Source: JAAFIM01 sp964467315
GTDB lineage: Bacteria; Bacteroidota; Bacteroidia; Chitinophagales; Saprospiraceae
NCBI GenBank assembly: GCA_964467315.1
Contig: CAYXSA010000008.1
Location: 1-64,000 of the forward strand
DNA length: 64,000 bases
Direction: 5' to 3'
The notes below the pieces were generated by a model. The model searched no databases. It was not told where the DNA came from and was given only the letters and a program-made list of their open reading frames with translations. The translations under genes and the position numbers were made by a program. Of this stretch, positions 47,014 through 55,561 are shown in pieces; positions within the stretch are counted from its first letter, which is position 1; each line of letters begins with the position of its first letter.

Positions 47014-48522
47014 ATGAATAAAATGCTAAAAAACATCGCCCAACTTGGGCTTTTTGTGTTTGCCTTGCTCGCATCTACAGGCTGCGACCTCGTTCAAAAG
47101 CAAGACGAGAGCGGCGGCGGCGGCAGCAGCAGCAAAAGCGGCGGCGCAGAAGCCAAAAAAGACTTTAAATATCCCGATGGGCAGCGTCCGCCGACGGGTT
47201 GCATCAGCGACAAAGAAGCCTATAAAGAAGTATTGGCGTATGAGCAACTCGATGAAACCGTAGATGGCAATTCCTCGCCCGCTTCGTATTCGATTTTGCA
47301 GTATGCGCCCGAACGCAAAACTCAAGGGCAACTTGGCTCTTGCTCGGCTTGGGCAAATGCCTATGCCGCCCGCACCATCAGCCGCGCCGTAGCTACAGGC
47401 GAAAATCCCAATAAAATTGCCTTTAGTCCTGCCTTTCTGTATAACCAACTTACCGACTGCGATAATGGTATTTACTTGGGCGATGCGCTTAGTTTTATGA
47501 AAACTAAAGGCGTTTTGCCCTTGCAAGAATTTCCCTACAATGGCAAAGACTGCAACCTACGCCCCAACAAAAGCGACTTAGCCGAAGCCAAAGAAAACAG
47601 AATTGCAGGGTTTACGCGGCTTTCTACGGGAGGCGGTTACTACGATGTCGATATAGCCGCTATCAAACAGCATATCGCCAAAAAATGCCCCGTTATCATC
47701 GCGCAGACCGTGCCCGAAACCTTTTTTCAAGCCTACGGAAAAGCGCTCTGGGAGCCCAGCCGCAGCGAGCTACAGAAGCCCGAAACCTTTATGCCGCACG
47801 CTATGTGCGTGGTCGGCTACGATGATAATAAGTACGGCGGCGCTTTGCATATTATGAACAGTTGGGATAAGGATTGGGGCGAAGACGGCTGTATCTGGGT
47901 GCGCTACGAGGATTTCAAACTGTTTGCGCAGGAAGCCTACGCGATGCACCCCGACCGCAATCAGCAAAAAATTTCCGCCGATAAGTTTGAAGTGAGTTTT
48001 GGTTTGCAAAAAATCGAAGACAAGCGCTTAGGCAGTATGATACAGCTCACAAAGGCAAAGGAAGCCTCTACGGGCGGCGTTTTTCATAATCGGGAGGAGC
48101 TGCGCGAGGGCGATAAATTCAAAATCGTCGTCGACAACTCCAAAGACTGCTATATCTATATCCTAAGCTACGAGGGCGACGAAGGCAGTTTTACGGTCTT
48201 TCCCTACAAAGGCGTATCGGCTTATTTTGGGGTAACGGGTACGCGGACTTTCCCCAAATCGAAGAGCTTTACGATGGAGGGCAGCAACGATTACGACTAT
48301 ATGACCATCATCGCCAGCAAAGAAGAATTAAACATCGAAGCCATCAACAAACGCATCAGCAACAGCAGCGCCCGCTTCTACTCGCAGCGCGTAGACGAGG
48401 CACTCAAAAAGGAAGCCGTAGCCGCTCAAGATTGGGTAACAGTGGACGGTACTATCAGTTTTGAGGGCGATAGACGCGGTAAAAATGCGATTTATGCCGT
48501 CTTTAATCTGAAAAAATCGTAG
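47014..48522 (+). CDS. Lipoprotein with papain-like (C1) protease domain and DUF4384-like C-terminus
   Basis: The 502-residue protein has a lipoprotein signal (ASTGC, Cys24), a Gly/Ser-rich linker, and a C1-family peptidase domain at about 90-305. The catalytic triad is visible: Cys110 in GQLGSCSAWAN, His261 in PHAMCVVGYDD and Asn282 in HIMNSWDKDWGEDG. Residues 360-460 (REGDKFKIVVDNSKDCYIYILS...FTVFPY) resemble DUF4384, a beta-rich module often joined to caspase- or papain-like proteases in Bacteroidota. The protein is probably anchored to a membrane facing the periplasm or the outside. A family C repeat fills the upstream region. Confidence 0.85.
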   Translation: MNKMLKNIAQLGLFVFALLASTGCDLVQKQDESGGGGSSSKSGGAEAKKDFKYPDGQRPPTGCISDKEAYKEVLAYEQLDETVDGNSSPASYSILQYAPERKTQGQLGSCSAWANAYAARTISRAVATGENPNKIAFSPAFLYNQLTDCDNGIYLGDALSFMKTKGVLPLQEFPYNGKDCNLRPNKSDLAEAKENRIAGFTRLSTGGGYYDVDIAAIKQHIAKKCPVIIAQTVPETFFQAYGKALWEPSRSELQKPETFMPHAMCVVGYDDNKYGGALHIMNSWDKDWGEDGCIWVRYEDFKLFAQEAYAMHPDRNQQKISADKFEVSFGLQKIEDKRLGSMIQLTKAKEASTGGVFHNREELREGDKFKIVVDNSKDCYIYILSYEGDEGSFTVFPYKGVSAYFGVTGTRTFPKSKSFTMEGSNDYDYMTIIASKEELNIEAINKRISNSSARFYSQRVDEALKKEAVAAQDWVTVDGTISFEGDRRGKNAIYAVFNLKKS

Positions 48523-48572
48523 AAATTTATCTAATAAACTGTATAAAGTGGGTATGGCTTTATTCAGAAAAA

Positions 48573-48684
48573 GCGTGAGGGATAGAAATGTAGAGCCGCA
48601 ATAAATTGCGGCTCGCAATGGATAGCCCGACCCTGCGACCTTTAAGCCGCTTTGCGGCGGGGAGCTGGGGCACGCCCAAAAATA
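48573..48684 (-). repeat. Family A dispersed element
   Basis: Minus strand: TTTTTGGGCGTGCCCCAGC, GCAGGGTCGGGCTATCC, P3 GAGCCGCAAT / ATTGCGGCTC, ending CTATCCCTCACGC. It ends 22 nt before the MBOAT start. Confidence 0.9.
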
Positions 48685-48705
48685 ACGTCTTTTTATTGCT
48701 TGAGT

Positions 48706-50151
48706 ATGCTGTTCAATTCCTTAGAATTTATTGTATTTCTGCCTCTTGTTTTTTGTTTGTACTGGTTGGTTTGTCAGCGAAATTTAAGCGTACAAAATGC
48801 TTTATTGTTGGCTGCAAGCTACCTGTTTTATGGGTGGTGGGATTTTCGATTTTTGGGCTTGTTGTTTATTAGCTCGATTGTCGATTATATCGTTGGTTTG
48901 CGAATTCATGCCACAGACGAGGAGCAAAGGCGCAAGCGCTGGTTGTGGGTGAGTATTGTGATAAATTTGGGTATACTTGTCTTTTTTAAGTATTTTAATT
49001 TTTTTGTAGATTCTTTTATTGCTGCATTTGCTGGTATTGGGATAGAATTGGAGGCGCGTACTTGGAACATTCTTTTGCCTGTGGGCATTAGTTTTTATAC
49101 TTTTCAGGCGCTTTCTTACAGCATTGACATTTATCGTCGGCAGTTGGTACCAACTAAAGATATTATTGCTTACCTCACTTTTGTTGCTTTTTTTCCGCAA
49201 CTTGTAGCGGGGCCTATTGAGCGTGCTGCGCATTTATTGCCTCAATTTTATCAGCCAAGAATTTTTCGTTATGAAGATGCTTCAGACGGTGTGCGGCGTA
49301 TTCTATGGGGGTTTTTCAAAAAAATGGTTGTGGCGGATAATCTTGCTACCAATGTCAACTATATTTTTGATAATTGCGAAACTATGCCTGCGAGTATTTT
49401 GTGTTTGGGGGCGGTTTTGTTTGCCTTTCAGATTTATTGCGACTTTTCGGGTTATTCAGAAATTGCGGTAGGCTGTGCAGCCTTATTTGGCTTTAAGCTC
49501 ATGGATAATTTTAGAATGCCTTATTTTTCGCGTGATGTGGGCGAGTTTTGGAAACGCTGGCATATTTCCCTTTCTACTTGGTTTCAGGACTATGTTTATA
49601 TTCCTTTGGGAGGCAACAAAGGGGGCAAGGCTCAACAGGTTCGCAACAGCATTATCACCTTTAGTGTTAGTGGGTTTTGGCATGGAGCCAATTGGACATA
49701 TCTATTTTGGGGCTTTCTCAATGGTTTATACTATCTGCCGCTTATTTTATTTGGACGAACCAAACGTAGCGATGTAGTAGCGCAAGAGTCTTGGCTATTG
49801 CCTTCTTTGCGCGAGGCTGTAGCGCTTGTTCTTACCTTTTCTCTTATCTGTTTTACTTGGATATTTTTTCGGGCAAAAAGCATGACAGAGGCAGGGATAT
49901 ATATCAGCAATATATTTTCGATGTCTTTGTTTTCCAATCCTTTGGCTGCGGTAGATGGTTTGGAAAGAACCGTGTACTTCTGGTTAATTTTGCTTGTAAC
50001 CATCGAATGGTTTAGACGCAAAGAGAAACATGTTTTGGATATTCCGCAGCAGCCGACTTGGCTGCGCTGGTCGATTTATATGCTACTTTGTCTAAGTATT
50101 GTGCATTTTGGCTATGCGGGCGTTTCTCAATTTATCTATTTTCAATTTTAA
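48706..50151 (+). CDS. MBOAT-family O-acyltransferase (AlgI/DltB-like)
   Basis: The 481-residue membrane protein has about ten hydrophobic segments and the family motifs FFKYFNFF, LVAGPIERAAHLLPQF, EFWKRWHISLSTWFQDYVYI and FSVSGFWHGANWTYLFWG, with the conserved catalytic His near residue 325. These enzymes move acyl groups across the membrane to extracellular polysaccharide or other acceptors. The following gene, 9 nt downstream, encodes an SGNH-type partner, the usual arrangement for polysaccharide acetylation. The start ATG at 48706 begins the conserved MLFNSLEFIVFLP. Confidence 0.95.
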   Translation: MLFNSLEFIVFLPLVFCLYWLVCQRNLSVQNALLLAASYLFYGWWDFRFLGLLFISSIVDYIVGLRIHATDEEQRRKRWLWVSIVINLGILVFFKYFNFFVDSFIAAFAGIGIELEARTWNILLPVGISFYTFQALSYSIDIYRRQLVPTKDIIAYLTFVAFFPQLVAGPIERAAHLLPQFYQPRIFRYEDASDGVRRILWGFFKKMVVADNLATNVNYIFDNCETMPASILCLGAVLFAFQIYCDFSGYSEIAVGCAALFGFKLMDNFRMPYFSRDVGEFWKRWHISLSTWFQDYVYIPLGGNKGGKAQQVRNSIITFSVSGFWHGANWTYLFWGFLNGLYYLPLILFGRTKRSDVVAQESWLLPSLREAVALVLTFSLICFTWIFFRAKSMTEAGIYISNIFSMSLFSNPLAAVDGLERTVYFWLILLVTIEWFRRKEKHVLDIPQQPTWLRWSIYMLLCLSIVHFGYAGVSQFIYFQF

Positions 50152-50160
50152 TCGAAAGCC

Positions 50161-51072
50161 ATGCAACGGTTTATCATCAAAGTAGTATTGGGGACGCTGC
50201 TGTTTTTTGCTTTGTGGGCATTATCAATGTGCTACTTCGCCAAATTGCCCGACCAGCACCCGCTGCGTCTGGCTATTGACGGCAAAATGAACATACTGCA
50301 ACAGCAAAAAAAGCCCAAAATCGTATTGATAGGCGACTCCAACCTCGCTTTGGGTATCCATAGTCCGACCCTAAAAGAGCGCTTTGGCTTGGAAGTGGTC
50401 AATATGGGCGTACACGGCGGTTTCGGTTTGCGCTTTTCGCTGGCGCAAGTCAAGGATTATTTGCAAAAGGGCGATATACTCCTCATTGTGCCTGTCTACG
50501 GCGCTTTTTCAAGCTCTTTTTACGGCTCAACCCAATTAAATTTAGCGTTGAGAACCCAACTTTCGTATCTGCAGTACATGACCAGCTTCAAACAGCTAAG
50601 TAAGGTTTTTCCTCAAGGCTTGAATCTCCGAGATTTTTATGCTTCAGTGCGCAATCAAGCCCCCACACAAGCCTATGAAATAGCTATGAACGAATACGGC
50701 GATTATACGGGGCATCATGAATTGCCCAACCAACACAGTTTTAGCATCAATTCGCCGCTTGATACGCTTATTCTCGAAACGAACTTGAACGAAATTAATC
50801 AGTTTGCGGCAGCAATGCAAGCAAAAGGCGTTCGCTGTTTTTACAGCGCTTCGCCTTACCCGCAGTCGCTCTACCAAAAACACGGGTTAAGCATCAACCG
50901 CTATCACCAAACCCTACAGGCGCAGCTAAAAATGCCTATTCTGGGGCAAGTTAATAGCTTCATATACGCAGACTCTTTATTTTTTGATACGCAAAACCAT
51001 CTCAATAAAATAGGTAAAAATCTAAGAACGCAGGCTTTAGCAGATTTTTTACAACAAGCACTTCCGCAATAA
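50161..51072 (+). CDS. SGNH-like membrane-anchored acyltransferase partner
   Basis: The 303-residue protein has one N-terminal membrane anchor (residues 5-25) and an extracytoplasmic domain starting VLIGDSNLALGIH (Ser60 as nucleophile in a GDS-type block I) and ending with FFDTQNHLNKIGK (Asp-x-x-x-His near 276). This is the SGNH/DltD-AlgJ arrangement. With the MBOAT upstream it should complete the transfer of acyl groups to a cell-surface polymer. The acceptor is not indicated by the neighbours. Confidence 0.8.
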   Translation: MQRFIIKVVLGTLLFFALWALSMCYFAKLPDQHPLRLAIDGKMNILQQQKKPKIVLIGDSNLALGIHSPTLKERFGLEVVNMGVHGGFGLRFSLAQVKDYLQKGDILLIVPVYGAFSSSFYGSTQLNLALRTQLSYLQYMTSFKQLSKVFPQGLNLRDFYASVRNQAPTQAYEIAMNEYGDYTGHHELPNQHSFSINSPLDTLILETNLNEINQFAAAMQAKGVRCFYSASPYPQSLYQKHGLSINRYHQTLQAQLKMPILGQVNSFIYADSLFFDTQNHLNKIGKNLRTQALADFLQQALPQ

Positions 51073-51091
51073 AAACAGGCTTTCGCAGGCG

Positions 51092-51258
51092 TTTTTTTTG
51101 GGCCTGCCCCTGCTCCCCGCCCGCCCCACGGCGTGCTTACGCACTTGTGGTAAGGCGGGCTTAAAGGTCGCAGGGTCGGGCTATCCATTGCGAGCCGTAG
51201 CACGGCGTGCCTTCGGCACTTGTGCCATGCTACGGCTCTACATTGCTATCCCTCACGC
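51092..51258 (+). repeat. Family A dispersed element, GCCTG variant
   Basis: It starts TTTTTTTTGGGCCTGCCCC 19 nt after the stop; the P1 5' strand is GCCTG, not GCGTG, while the 3' end is still CACGC, so one P1 pair is mismatched. P2 has CTTAAAGGTCGCAGGGTCGG, P3 is long with GAGCCGTAGCA / TGCTACGGCTC. Confidence 0.9.
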
Positions 51259-51275
51259 AAAGAAAAATAAAGCAT

Positions 51276-51386
51276 AACCGCTTAAATAGCTGATATTCAG
51301 TTATTTAGGTGGTTTTTTATTGTGTTACGTCATTACGTCATTACGTCATTACGTGGCGACGCATATACGTCATTACGTCGTAACGT
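51276..51386. repeat. Family B composite border (left of mazEF)
   Basis: The palindrome 51276-51314 (AACCGCTTAAATAGCTGA and TCAGTTATTTAGGTGGTT, two mismatches) is followed by an ACGT array (51327-51386). Border, spacer and the family A element that follows (to 51528) are repeated at 52257-52499. Confidence 0.85.
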
Positions 51387-51427
51387 ATAAAAAAGATAAT
51401 CGAAGGGATAGGGGCGGGACTTGGGTT

Positions 51428-51528
51428 GCGTGAGGGATAGTAGTGGAAGCGCCGTAGGCGCTGCAACGGATAGCCCGACCGCCGCGCCCGCCCTTTGCGG
51501 GCATTGCGGCGGGCACGCCCAAAAAAAA
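51428..51528 (-). repeat. Family A dispersed element (left of mazEF)
   Basis: Minus strand: TTTTTTTTGGGCGTGCCCG, P2 CCGCAATGCCCGC...GCGCGGCGG, TCGGGCTATCC, P3 AGCGCC / GGCGCT, ending CTATCCCTCACGC. Its P2 is identical to that at 52393. Confidence 0.9.
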
Positions 51529-51628
51529 TAAAAAAATTATAAAGCGGCTGAACTAAATAAAATGTAATTACGTTGTAGTTACATAAATCTAACAATCTTT
51601 TCCTTTTTTACCTTTTATCCTTACAGTT

Positions 51629-51865
51629 ATGTTAGTAAACATTGTGCCTATCGGTAATTCTAAAGGGCTGCGCTTGAGCAAAAGCCTGATAGAAAAGTAC
51701 CAGTTACGTGACCGCGTAGAAATCATCGAACAAGAAGACGGCATTATCATCCGTCCCTATCGCTCGCCGCGTGCAGGCTGGGCGGAGGCATTCAAAAAAA
51801 TGCACGAAAACGGCGACGATAAACTGCTCATTCCAGATCTGTTTGAAGACGAAGAATTTGAATAA
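51629..51865 (+). CDS. mazE: MazE-like AbrB-fold antitoxin
   Basis: The 78-residue protein begins with an AbrB/SpoVT fold (VNIVPIGNSKGLRLSKSLIE, RDRVEIIEQEDGIIIRPY) and ends in an acidic tail (ENGDDKLLIPDLFEDEEFE) that should bind the MazF dimer. It should repress its own promoter. It precedes mazF by 62 bp, with a terminator-like hairpin in the gap. Confidence 0.9.
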   Translation: MLVNIVPIGNSKGLRLSKSLIEKYQLRDRVEIIEQEDGIIIRPYRSPRAGWAEAFKKMHENGDDKLLIPDLFEDEEFE

Positions 51866-51873
51866 AGCGCAAA

Positions 51874-51906
51874 GGGGCGCAGCGCTTGGAGATGCGCCCC
51901 GTTTTT
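51874..51906 (+). promoter_or_regulatory. Attenuator-like hairpin between mazE and mazF
   Basis: The stem GGGGCGCA (51874-51881) / TGCGCCCC (51893-51900) is followed by GTTTTT. As a partial terminator it would make toxin mRNA less abundant than antitoxin mRNA. Confidence 0.6.
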
Positions 51907-51927
51907 AAACTATACAAACAAAATCCA

Positions 51928-52251
51928 ATGCAGTACGAAATTGTAATTGTAAATCTTGACCCGACTATTGGGCACGAAATCAAAAAAACACGCCCTTGTG
52001 TGGTTATCTCTCCTGACGAGATGAATGAGAATTTAGCAACTATTATAGTTTCTCCCTTGACGAGTACAGAGCGGAACAATTATCCCACACGCATTGGATT
52101 TGTGGCGGAGAATGGCATACAAAATTGGATAGTGTTAGACCAGATTAGAACCATTGACAAAGCTCGCATTAAAAAATTTACAGGAGAAAGGCTACCCGAA
52201 GAAACCGTAGATGCAGTGAAAAATATACTCCGAACAATGCTTGTAGATTAA
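51928..52251 (+). CDS. mazF: MazF-like endoribonuclease toxin
   Basis: The 107-residue protein has the MazF/PemK start YEIVIVNLDPTIGHEIKKTRPCVVIS with the substrate-binding Arg, TIIVSPLTSTERNNYPTRI and NWIVLDQIRTIDKARIKKFTG. MazF cuts mRNA at short sequences. I chose the ATG at 51928, which gives the standard N-terminus; upstream frames enter the hairpin. The border palindrome starts 5 nt after the stop. Confidence 0.9.
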   Translation: MQYEIVIVNLDPTIGHEIKKTRPCVVISPDEMNENLATIIVSPLTSTERNNYPTRIGFVAENGIQNWIVLDQIRTIDKARIKKFTGERLPEETVDAVKNILRTMLVD

Positions 52252-52256
52252 AAATA

Positions 52257-52350
52257 CCCCCCTAAATAGCTGATAATCAGTTATTAGGGGGCTTTTTTAT
52301 TGTGTTACGTCATTACGTGGCAACGTATATACGTCATTACGTCGTAACGT
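52257..52350. repeat. Family B composite border (right of mazEF)
   Basis: The palindrome 52257-52291 (CCCCCTAAATAGCTGAT and ATCAGTTATTAGGGGG) has both outer arms changed from CGCC/GGCG to CCCC/GGGG, so pairing is kept. An ACGT array (52307-52350) and a spacer similar to that at 51386-51427 follow. Confidence 0.9.
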
Positions 52351-52392
52351 AATAAAAAAGTTAATCGGAGGGATAGGTTTGGGATTTGGGTT

Positions 52393-52499
52393 GCGTGAGG
52401 GATAGCAATGGAGAGCCGCCATAAATGGCGGCTCGCAATGGATAGCCCGACCGCCGCGCCCGCCCTTTGCGGGCATTGCGGCGGGCACGCCCAAAAAAA
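52393..52499 (-). repeat. Family A dispersed element (right of mazEF)
   Basis: Minus strand: TTTTTTTTTGGGCGTGCCCG, the same P2 as 51428, TCGGGCTATCC, P3 GAGCCGCC / GGCGGCTC, ending CTATCCCTCACGC. P3 differs from the 51428 copy while P1 and P2 are the same. Confidence 0.9.
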
Positions 52500-52502
52500 A
52501 AC

Positions 52503-52540
52503 GCGCACTATCCCCCAAAACTTCGGGAGATAGTGCGCAT
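52503..52540. terminator. Intrinsic terminator
   Basis: The stem GCGCACTATC / GATAGTGCGC has loop CCCCAAAACTTCGGGA and is followed by ATTTGTGTTTTTT. Confidence 0.75.
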
Positions 52541-52559
52541 TTGTGTTTTTTGTTATTGC

Positions 52560-52691
52560 TTATTGTACCTCAGGCAGGGCGACCATATTTTGGCTCACGA
52601 CATAATTGATGAGCAGTACGAGGAGGACAATAAACGTGATGATGCCAAGCAGGAAGCGCTCTGTAGCGCCTTGACGGGTGGGTGCGGACAT
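52560..52691 (-). CDS. Small single-span membrane protein
   Basis: The 43-residue frame reads MSAPTRQGATERFLLGI then one strong hydrophobic segment (IITFIVLLVLLINYVV) and a short tail. The size and the polar-then-membrane layout suggest a real small protein. There is no homologue that I recognise. It is flanked by a terminator on its 3' side. Confidence 0.45.
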   Translation of the reverse strand: MSAPTRQGATERFLLGIITFIVLLVLLINYVVSQNMVALPEVQ

Positions 52692-52853
52692 AATTTTTGG
52701 GGATATTTTCGTGTTGCGAATGTCGATAGAATTGGGCTGCAAGTTAGCTAAAAAAGCGAAGCGGGGACAAAATCGGAGCGATTTTTTTGGGGTATAGAAA
52801 ATAATGTAATTTTTTTGTTTATTTTTTGTTTGCTAAATTAAAACTTTTTGTTG

Positions 52854-52861
52854 TAACTTTG
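52854..52861 (+). promoter_or_regulatory. Promoter -7 box of the glucosaminidase gene
   Basis: TAACTTTG fits TAnnTTTG; a TTTTTTGTTTGC about 22 bp upstream could be the -33 region. It lies 40 nt before the ATG at 52902. Confidence 0.5.
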
Positions 52862-52901
52862 CATTATAGGAATTGAAATCACCGCCTTTTATGCCTCCTT
52901 A

Positions 52902-53663
52902 ATGCCTTTTTATCTTATGTTTCGACACAAAAATTGGTTTTTACTGCGTCAAAAGTTGGGCGCTGCGGCGCATCGGGCGCAGGCTACGCTTGTTAGTTGG
53001 CTGCCCAAGCTAACGATAGCGGCGTTGCTTTGGCTGCTGTTTTCGAAAGAGCGTTTTAGCGTGCAAATACAATTGGGCACGCCTGCGGCGGCGGTTACGG
53101 CGGGGGCTATGGCGGCTTTGCCCCCGCCTAAGCCTTTGCAGGCTTCGAGTGCTACATTGCCAGCGCAGGCGGCTTCTATCTTGCCGCTGCCTTCTGCTGC
53201 GCCTGCCAGTGTGGGAGTATCGGCGCGCAAGCAAAAATGTTTGGATTATGTAGCCCTCTTTTTGCCCATTGCCCGCGAAGAAGCGCAGCTCTACCAAATC
53301 CCTGTAGCCATCACCTTGGCGCAGGCGCTGCTGGAAAGCAATGCGGGAGAAAGCCCCTTAGCGGCGCGGGAAAATAATCATTTCGGTATCAAATGCCCGC
53401 CGCGTTGCAGCGATTGCCGTTGCGCCACCTATGCCGACGATACGCCCAATGACAAATTTCAGGTTTACGACTCCCCTTGGTTCAGTTTCCGTGCACATAG
53501 CAAGCTGTTGCACACGCCGCGCTATCGGCATCTTTTGCAGCTACCCGCCGACGATTACAAAAATTGGGCTTATGGCTTGCAGGCGGCAGGCTACGCTACG
53601 GATAAAAAATACGCCGAAAAACTAATAGCTATCATAGAAGAATTTCAGTTACACCGTTATTAG
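52902..53663 (+). CDS. Membrane-anchored glucosaminidase (peptidoglycan hydrolase)
   Basis: The 253-residue protein has one membrane segment (about 37-48, LTIAALLWLLF), an Ala/Pro-rich linker to residue 108, and a glucosaminidase domain (PF01832, about 110-250). The catalytic Glu is near 145 in ITLAQALLESNAGESPLA, followed by NNHFGIKC, YDSPWFSFRAHSKLL and WAYGLQAAGYATDKKYAEKLI. This is the FlgJ/LytG-like enzyme that cuts glycan strands. Four cysteines in GIKCPPRCSDCRCATYAD are a feature seen in Bacteroidota members and may form disulfides. Other ATGs lie at 52890 and 52917. Confidence 0.9.
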   Translation: MPFYLMFRHKNWFLLRQKLGAAAHRAQATLVSWLPKLTIAALLWLLFSKERFSVQIQLGTPAAAVTAGAMAALPPPKPLQASSATLPAQAASILPLPSAAPASVGVSARKQKCLDYVALFLPIAREEAQLYQIPVAITLAQALLESNAGESPLAARENNHFGIKCPPRCSDCRCATYADDTPNDKFQVYDSPWFSFRAHSKLLHTPRYRHLLQLPADDYKNWAYGLQAAGYATDKKYAEKLIAIIEEFQLHRY

Positions 53664-53877
53664 TTGCACTTACTCCGACAATATCCCCTTAAATATATAT
53701 AGGATACTTCTTATACGCCTTTTTTCTCCTTTTCTTTTCTCTTTCGCTCTTCGTTTCCCCCTGCTTCCTTTTTCTTTCTGCGTTGCCTTCAAGGCTCCCA
53801 TCAACAACAAAAGCGCCCTCCGTACCTATTGGAACGGAAGACGCTTTCGGGTTTTTGGTATTTAGTGGGTTTGCTGT

Positions 53878-55401
53878 TTATTTGCCTAAGCATTCTTTGC
53901 AGTACTTAAATCCGTCTGTATTCATGCCTGAATGCCCCCATTTCCAAACTGTACTGCCGTATTTGGAACCGCCGCTGCTGATGTTTTCTTGGGTAAAAGT
54001 GAGACTTTTTGTAAAATAAAGCCCTGTGGCATTATGTTTCAAAAAAGCCTGTCCTGCCAATGTGCGCTTCAGAATGATGCCGAAACCATTTTTTTCATAC
54101 GACCAATCCGAGTCCAATTCTACAACCTTCAGCAGTGTAGTGCCTGCGGGTAGTTCTTTTTTGACCATCTCGGTGGCAGTAGGCACAATGCGCAGGCTGC
54201 GATTGTAGTTTTTTGTGTTTGCTGTTATAGCGGGTAGGGGGCAGGCTTTTTTGCCAATAGCGGCTTTGCCTGCGTCTGTTACGTTGAGCGTAAATTCGCC
54301 TTGCGCCGTACGTTTGCCGCCTTCATTGAAAACGATTTTTACCGTGTGTGTGCCATTGGGCAGCAAATACGCATTATAGAAAAAATCTAAGGGCAAGCCT
54401 TCTCTTGCATGCTCATAGGTTCCCCATTTGTACGAGAGCGAGCCTACAACATCGGTTGCCGTTTTCGTATCAAAGCCTTGCAGAGCACAAGACACGATAG
54501 TGGAACTATTTCGTTCTCTTCCGTCGTAATTAGATATCATTACTTTGCCGTTGATATAAACCTCCATGCCGAGATTATAGGCGTTGCCGTCATCGCCACG
54601 CGCTTCGCGGATAATGTTTAGCGGCGATTTGTCGAGGAAAACATGAAAAAATATATCATCGCCCAAAGTGAAGGTATTAGAAAGTGCCGATTCGGGGCTA
54701 TTGACCGTGGTAGGCGCTTTCGAGAACACGATTTTATTGAGATGCGCTTTATGCAAGCTGCCCGTTACGCCGTTATCGGGTACTTGTGGGTATTTGGCGG
54801 CTTCTTTGGCTTCTTCGTCTTTTAGGCGCTGCTCTGCCAATGCCTTTTCGCCGTCTTTTACCCCCTGTTTGAAGGAAGTTTCCAGCTTGCTAATTTCTGT
54901 GCTGGGCATGATGCAATAGCAATTTTGGTCTCTTCGATTGGTCGGGTTGGGGGCTTCGCAAAAATGGCGCAAATAGAGCAGGGCTTCTTCGTAGCTTTTC
55001 GCGCCTGCCAGCTCGTCGAGCTTTTTCCGTCTTGTGATGCAGTCGTTGTGCTCTTTTTTCGCATTAGCAAGGGCGGCTTCTGCGTCTTTTTTATAGGTTT
55101 CGTCGGCGGAGGTACTGTATTCGCTTTGTGTGGGAGCTTTGGCTACAGCCTTCTCGAAAACGGCTGCCGCCTCCAAGTACTTGCCGCTATCATTTAGTTT
55201 TTTGCCCTCTGCCATCAGGCCGGCGTACTCTTTTCTGCCTTCTGGCGTGTTGTTGCCTGTACTGCCTTTGACCTTATCTTTGCTACCCTTCACATCTTTT
55301 ACGGCATCTTTCACATTGATTTTCGGAAATTGCGCCAGCAGCGCGTCCGTGCAGCAAAACAGACTTAAAGAAAAGCAAACGGCTTTAATCGTGGTTTTCA
55401 T
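53878..55401 (-). CDS. Secreted protein of unknown function with TPR-like region
   Basis: The 507-residue protein has a signal peptide (ending DALLAQ) and a Lys/Asp-rich segment (NVKDAVKDVKGSKDKVKGS). Residues 60-205 are helical with ALxxA-type spacing (AEGKKLNDSGKYLEAAAVFEKAV) like one or two TPR units and a coiled coil (GEKALAEQRLKDEEAKEAAKY). Residues 215-400 look beta-rich (VYINGKVMISNYDGRERN, NAYLLPNGTHTVKIVFNEGGKR), possibly an Ig-like domain. The C-terminal 90 residues are unassigned. It probably acts in the periplasm or outside. The neighbours give no hint. Confidence 0.7.
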   Translation of the reverse strand: MKTTIKAVCFSLSLFCCTDALLAQFPKINVKDAVKDVKGSKDKVKGSTGNNTPEGRKEYAGLMAEGKKLNDSGKYLEAAAVFEKAVAKAPTQSEYSTSADETYKKDAEAALANAKKEHNDCITRRKKLDELAGAKSYEEALLYLRHFCEAPNPTNRRDQNCYCIMPSTEISKLETSFKQGVKDGEKALAEQRLKDEEAKEAAKYPQVPDNGVTGSLHKAHLNKIVFSKAPTTVNSPESALSNTFTLGDDIFFHVFLDKSPLNIIREARGDDGNAYNLGMEVYINGKVMISNYDGRERNSSTIVSCALQGFDTKTATDVVGSLSYKWGTYEHAREGLPLDFFYNAYLLPNGTHTVKIVFNEGGKRTAQGEFTLNVTDAGKAAIGKKACPLPAITANTKNYNRSLRIVPTATEMVKKELPAGTTLLKVVELDSDWSYEKNGFGIILKRTLAGQAFLKHNATGLYFTKSLTFTQENISSGGSKYGSTVWKWGHSGMNTDGFKYCKECLGK

Positions 55402-55561
55402 TGGGTGGTGTTTTTGTAGTTATCGAATGTCGAGGGGAACTTTGCCGCCGCTTCTTGCGTGGCTATTTCTTTTACACATTCAAAAGTCCCACATAAAACC
55501 GCCCTTTGCAAAATTATTAGGCGAATGGCTCTTTTTTGAGGGCGAACGAACCAACAACATA

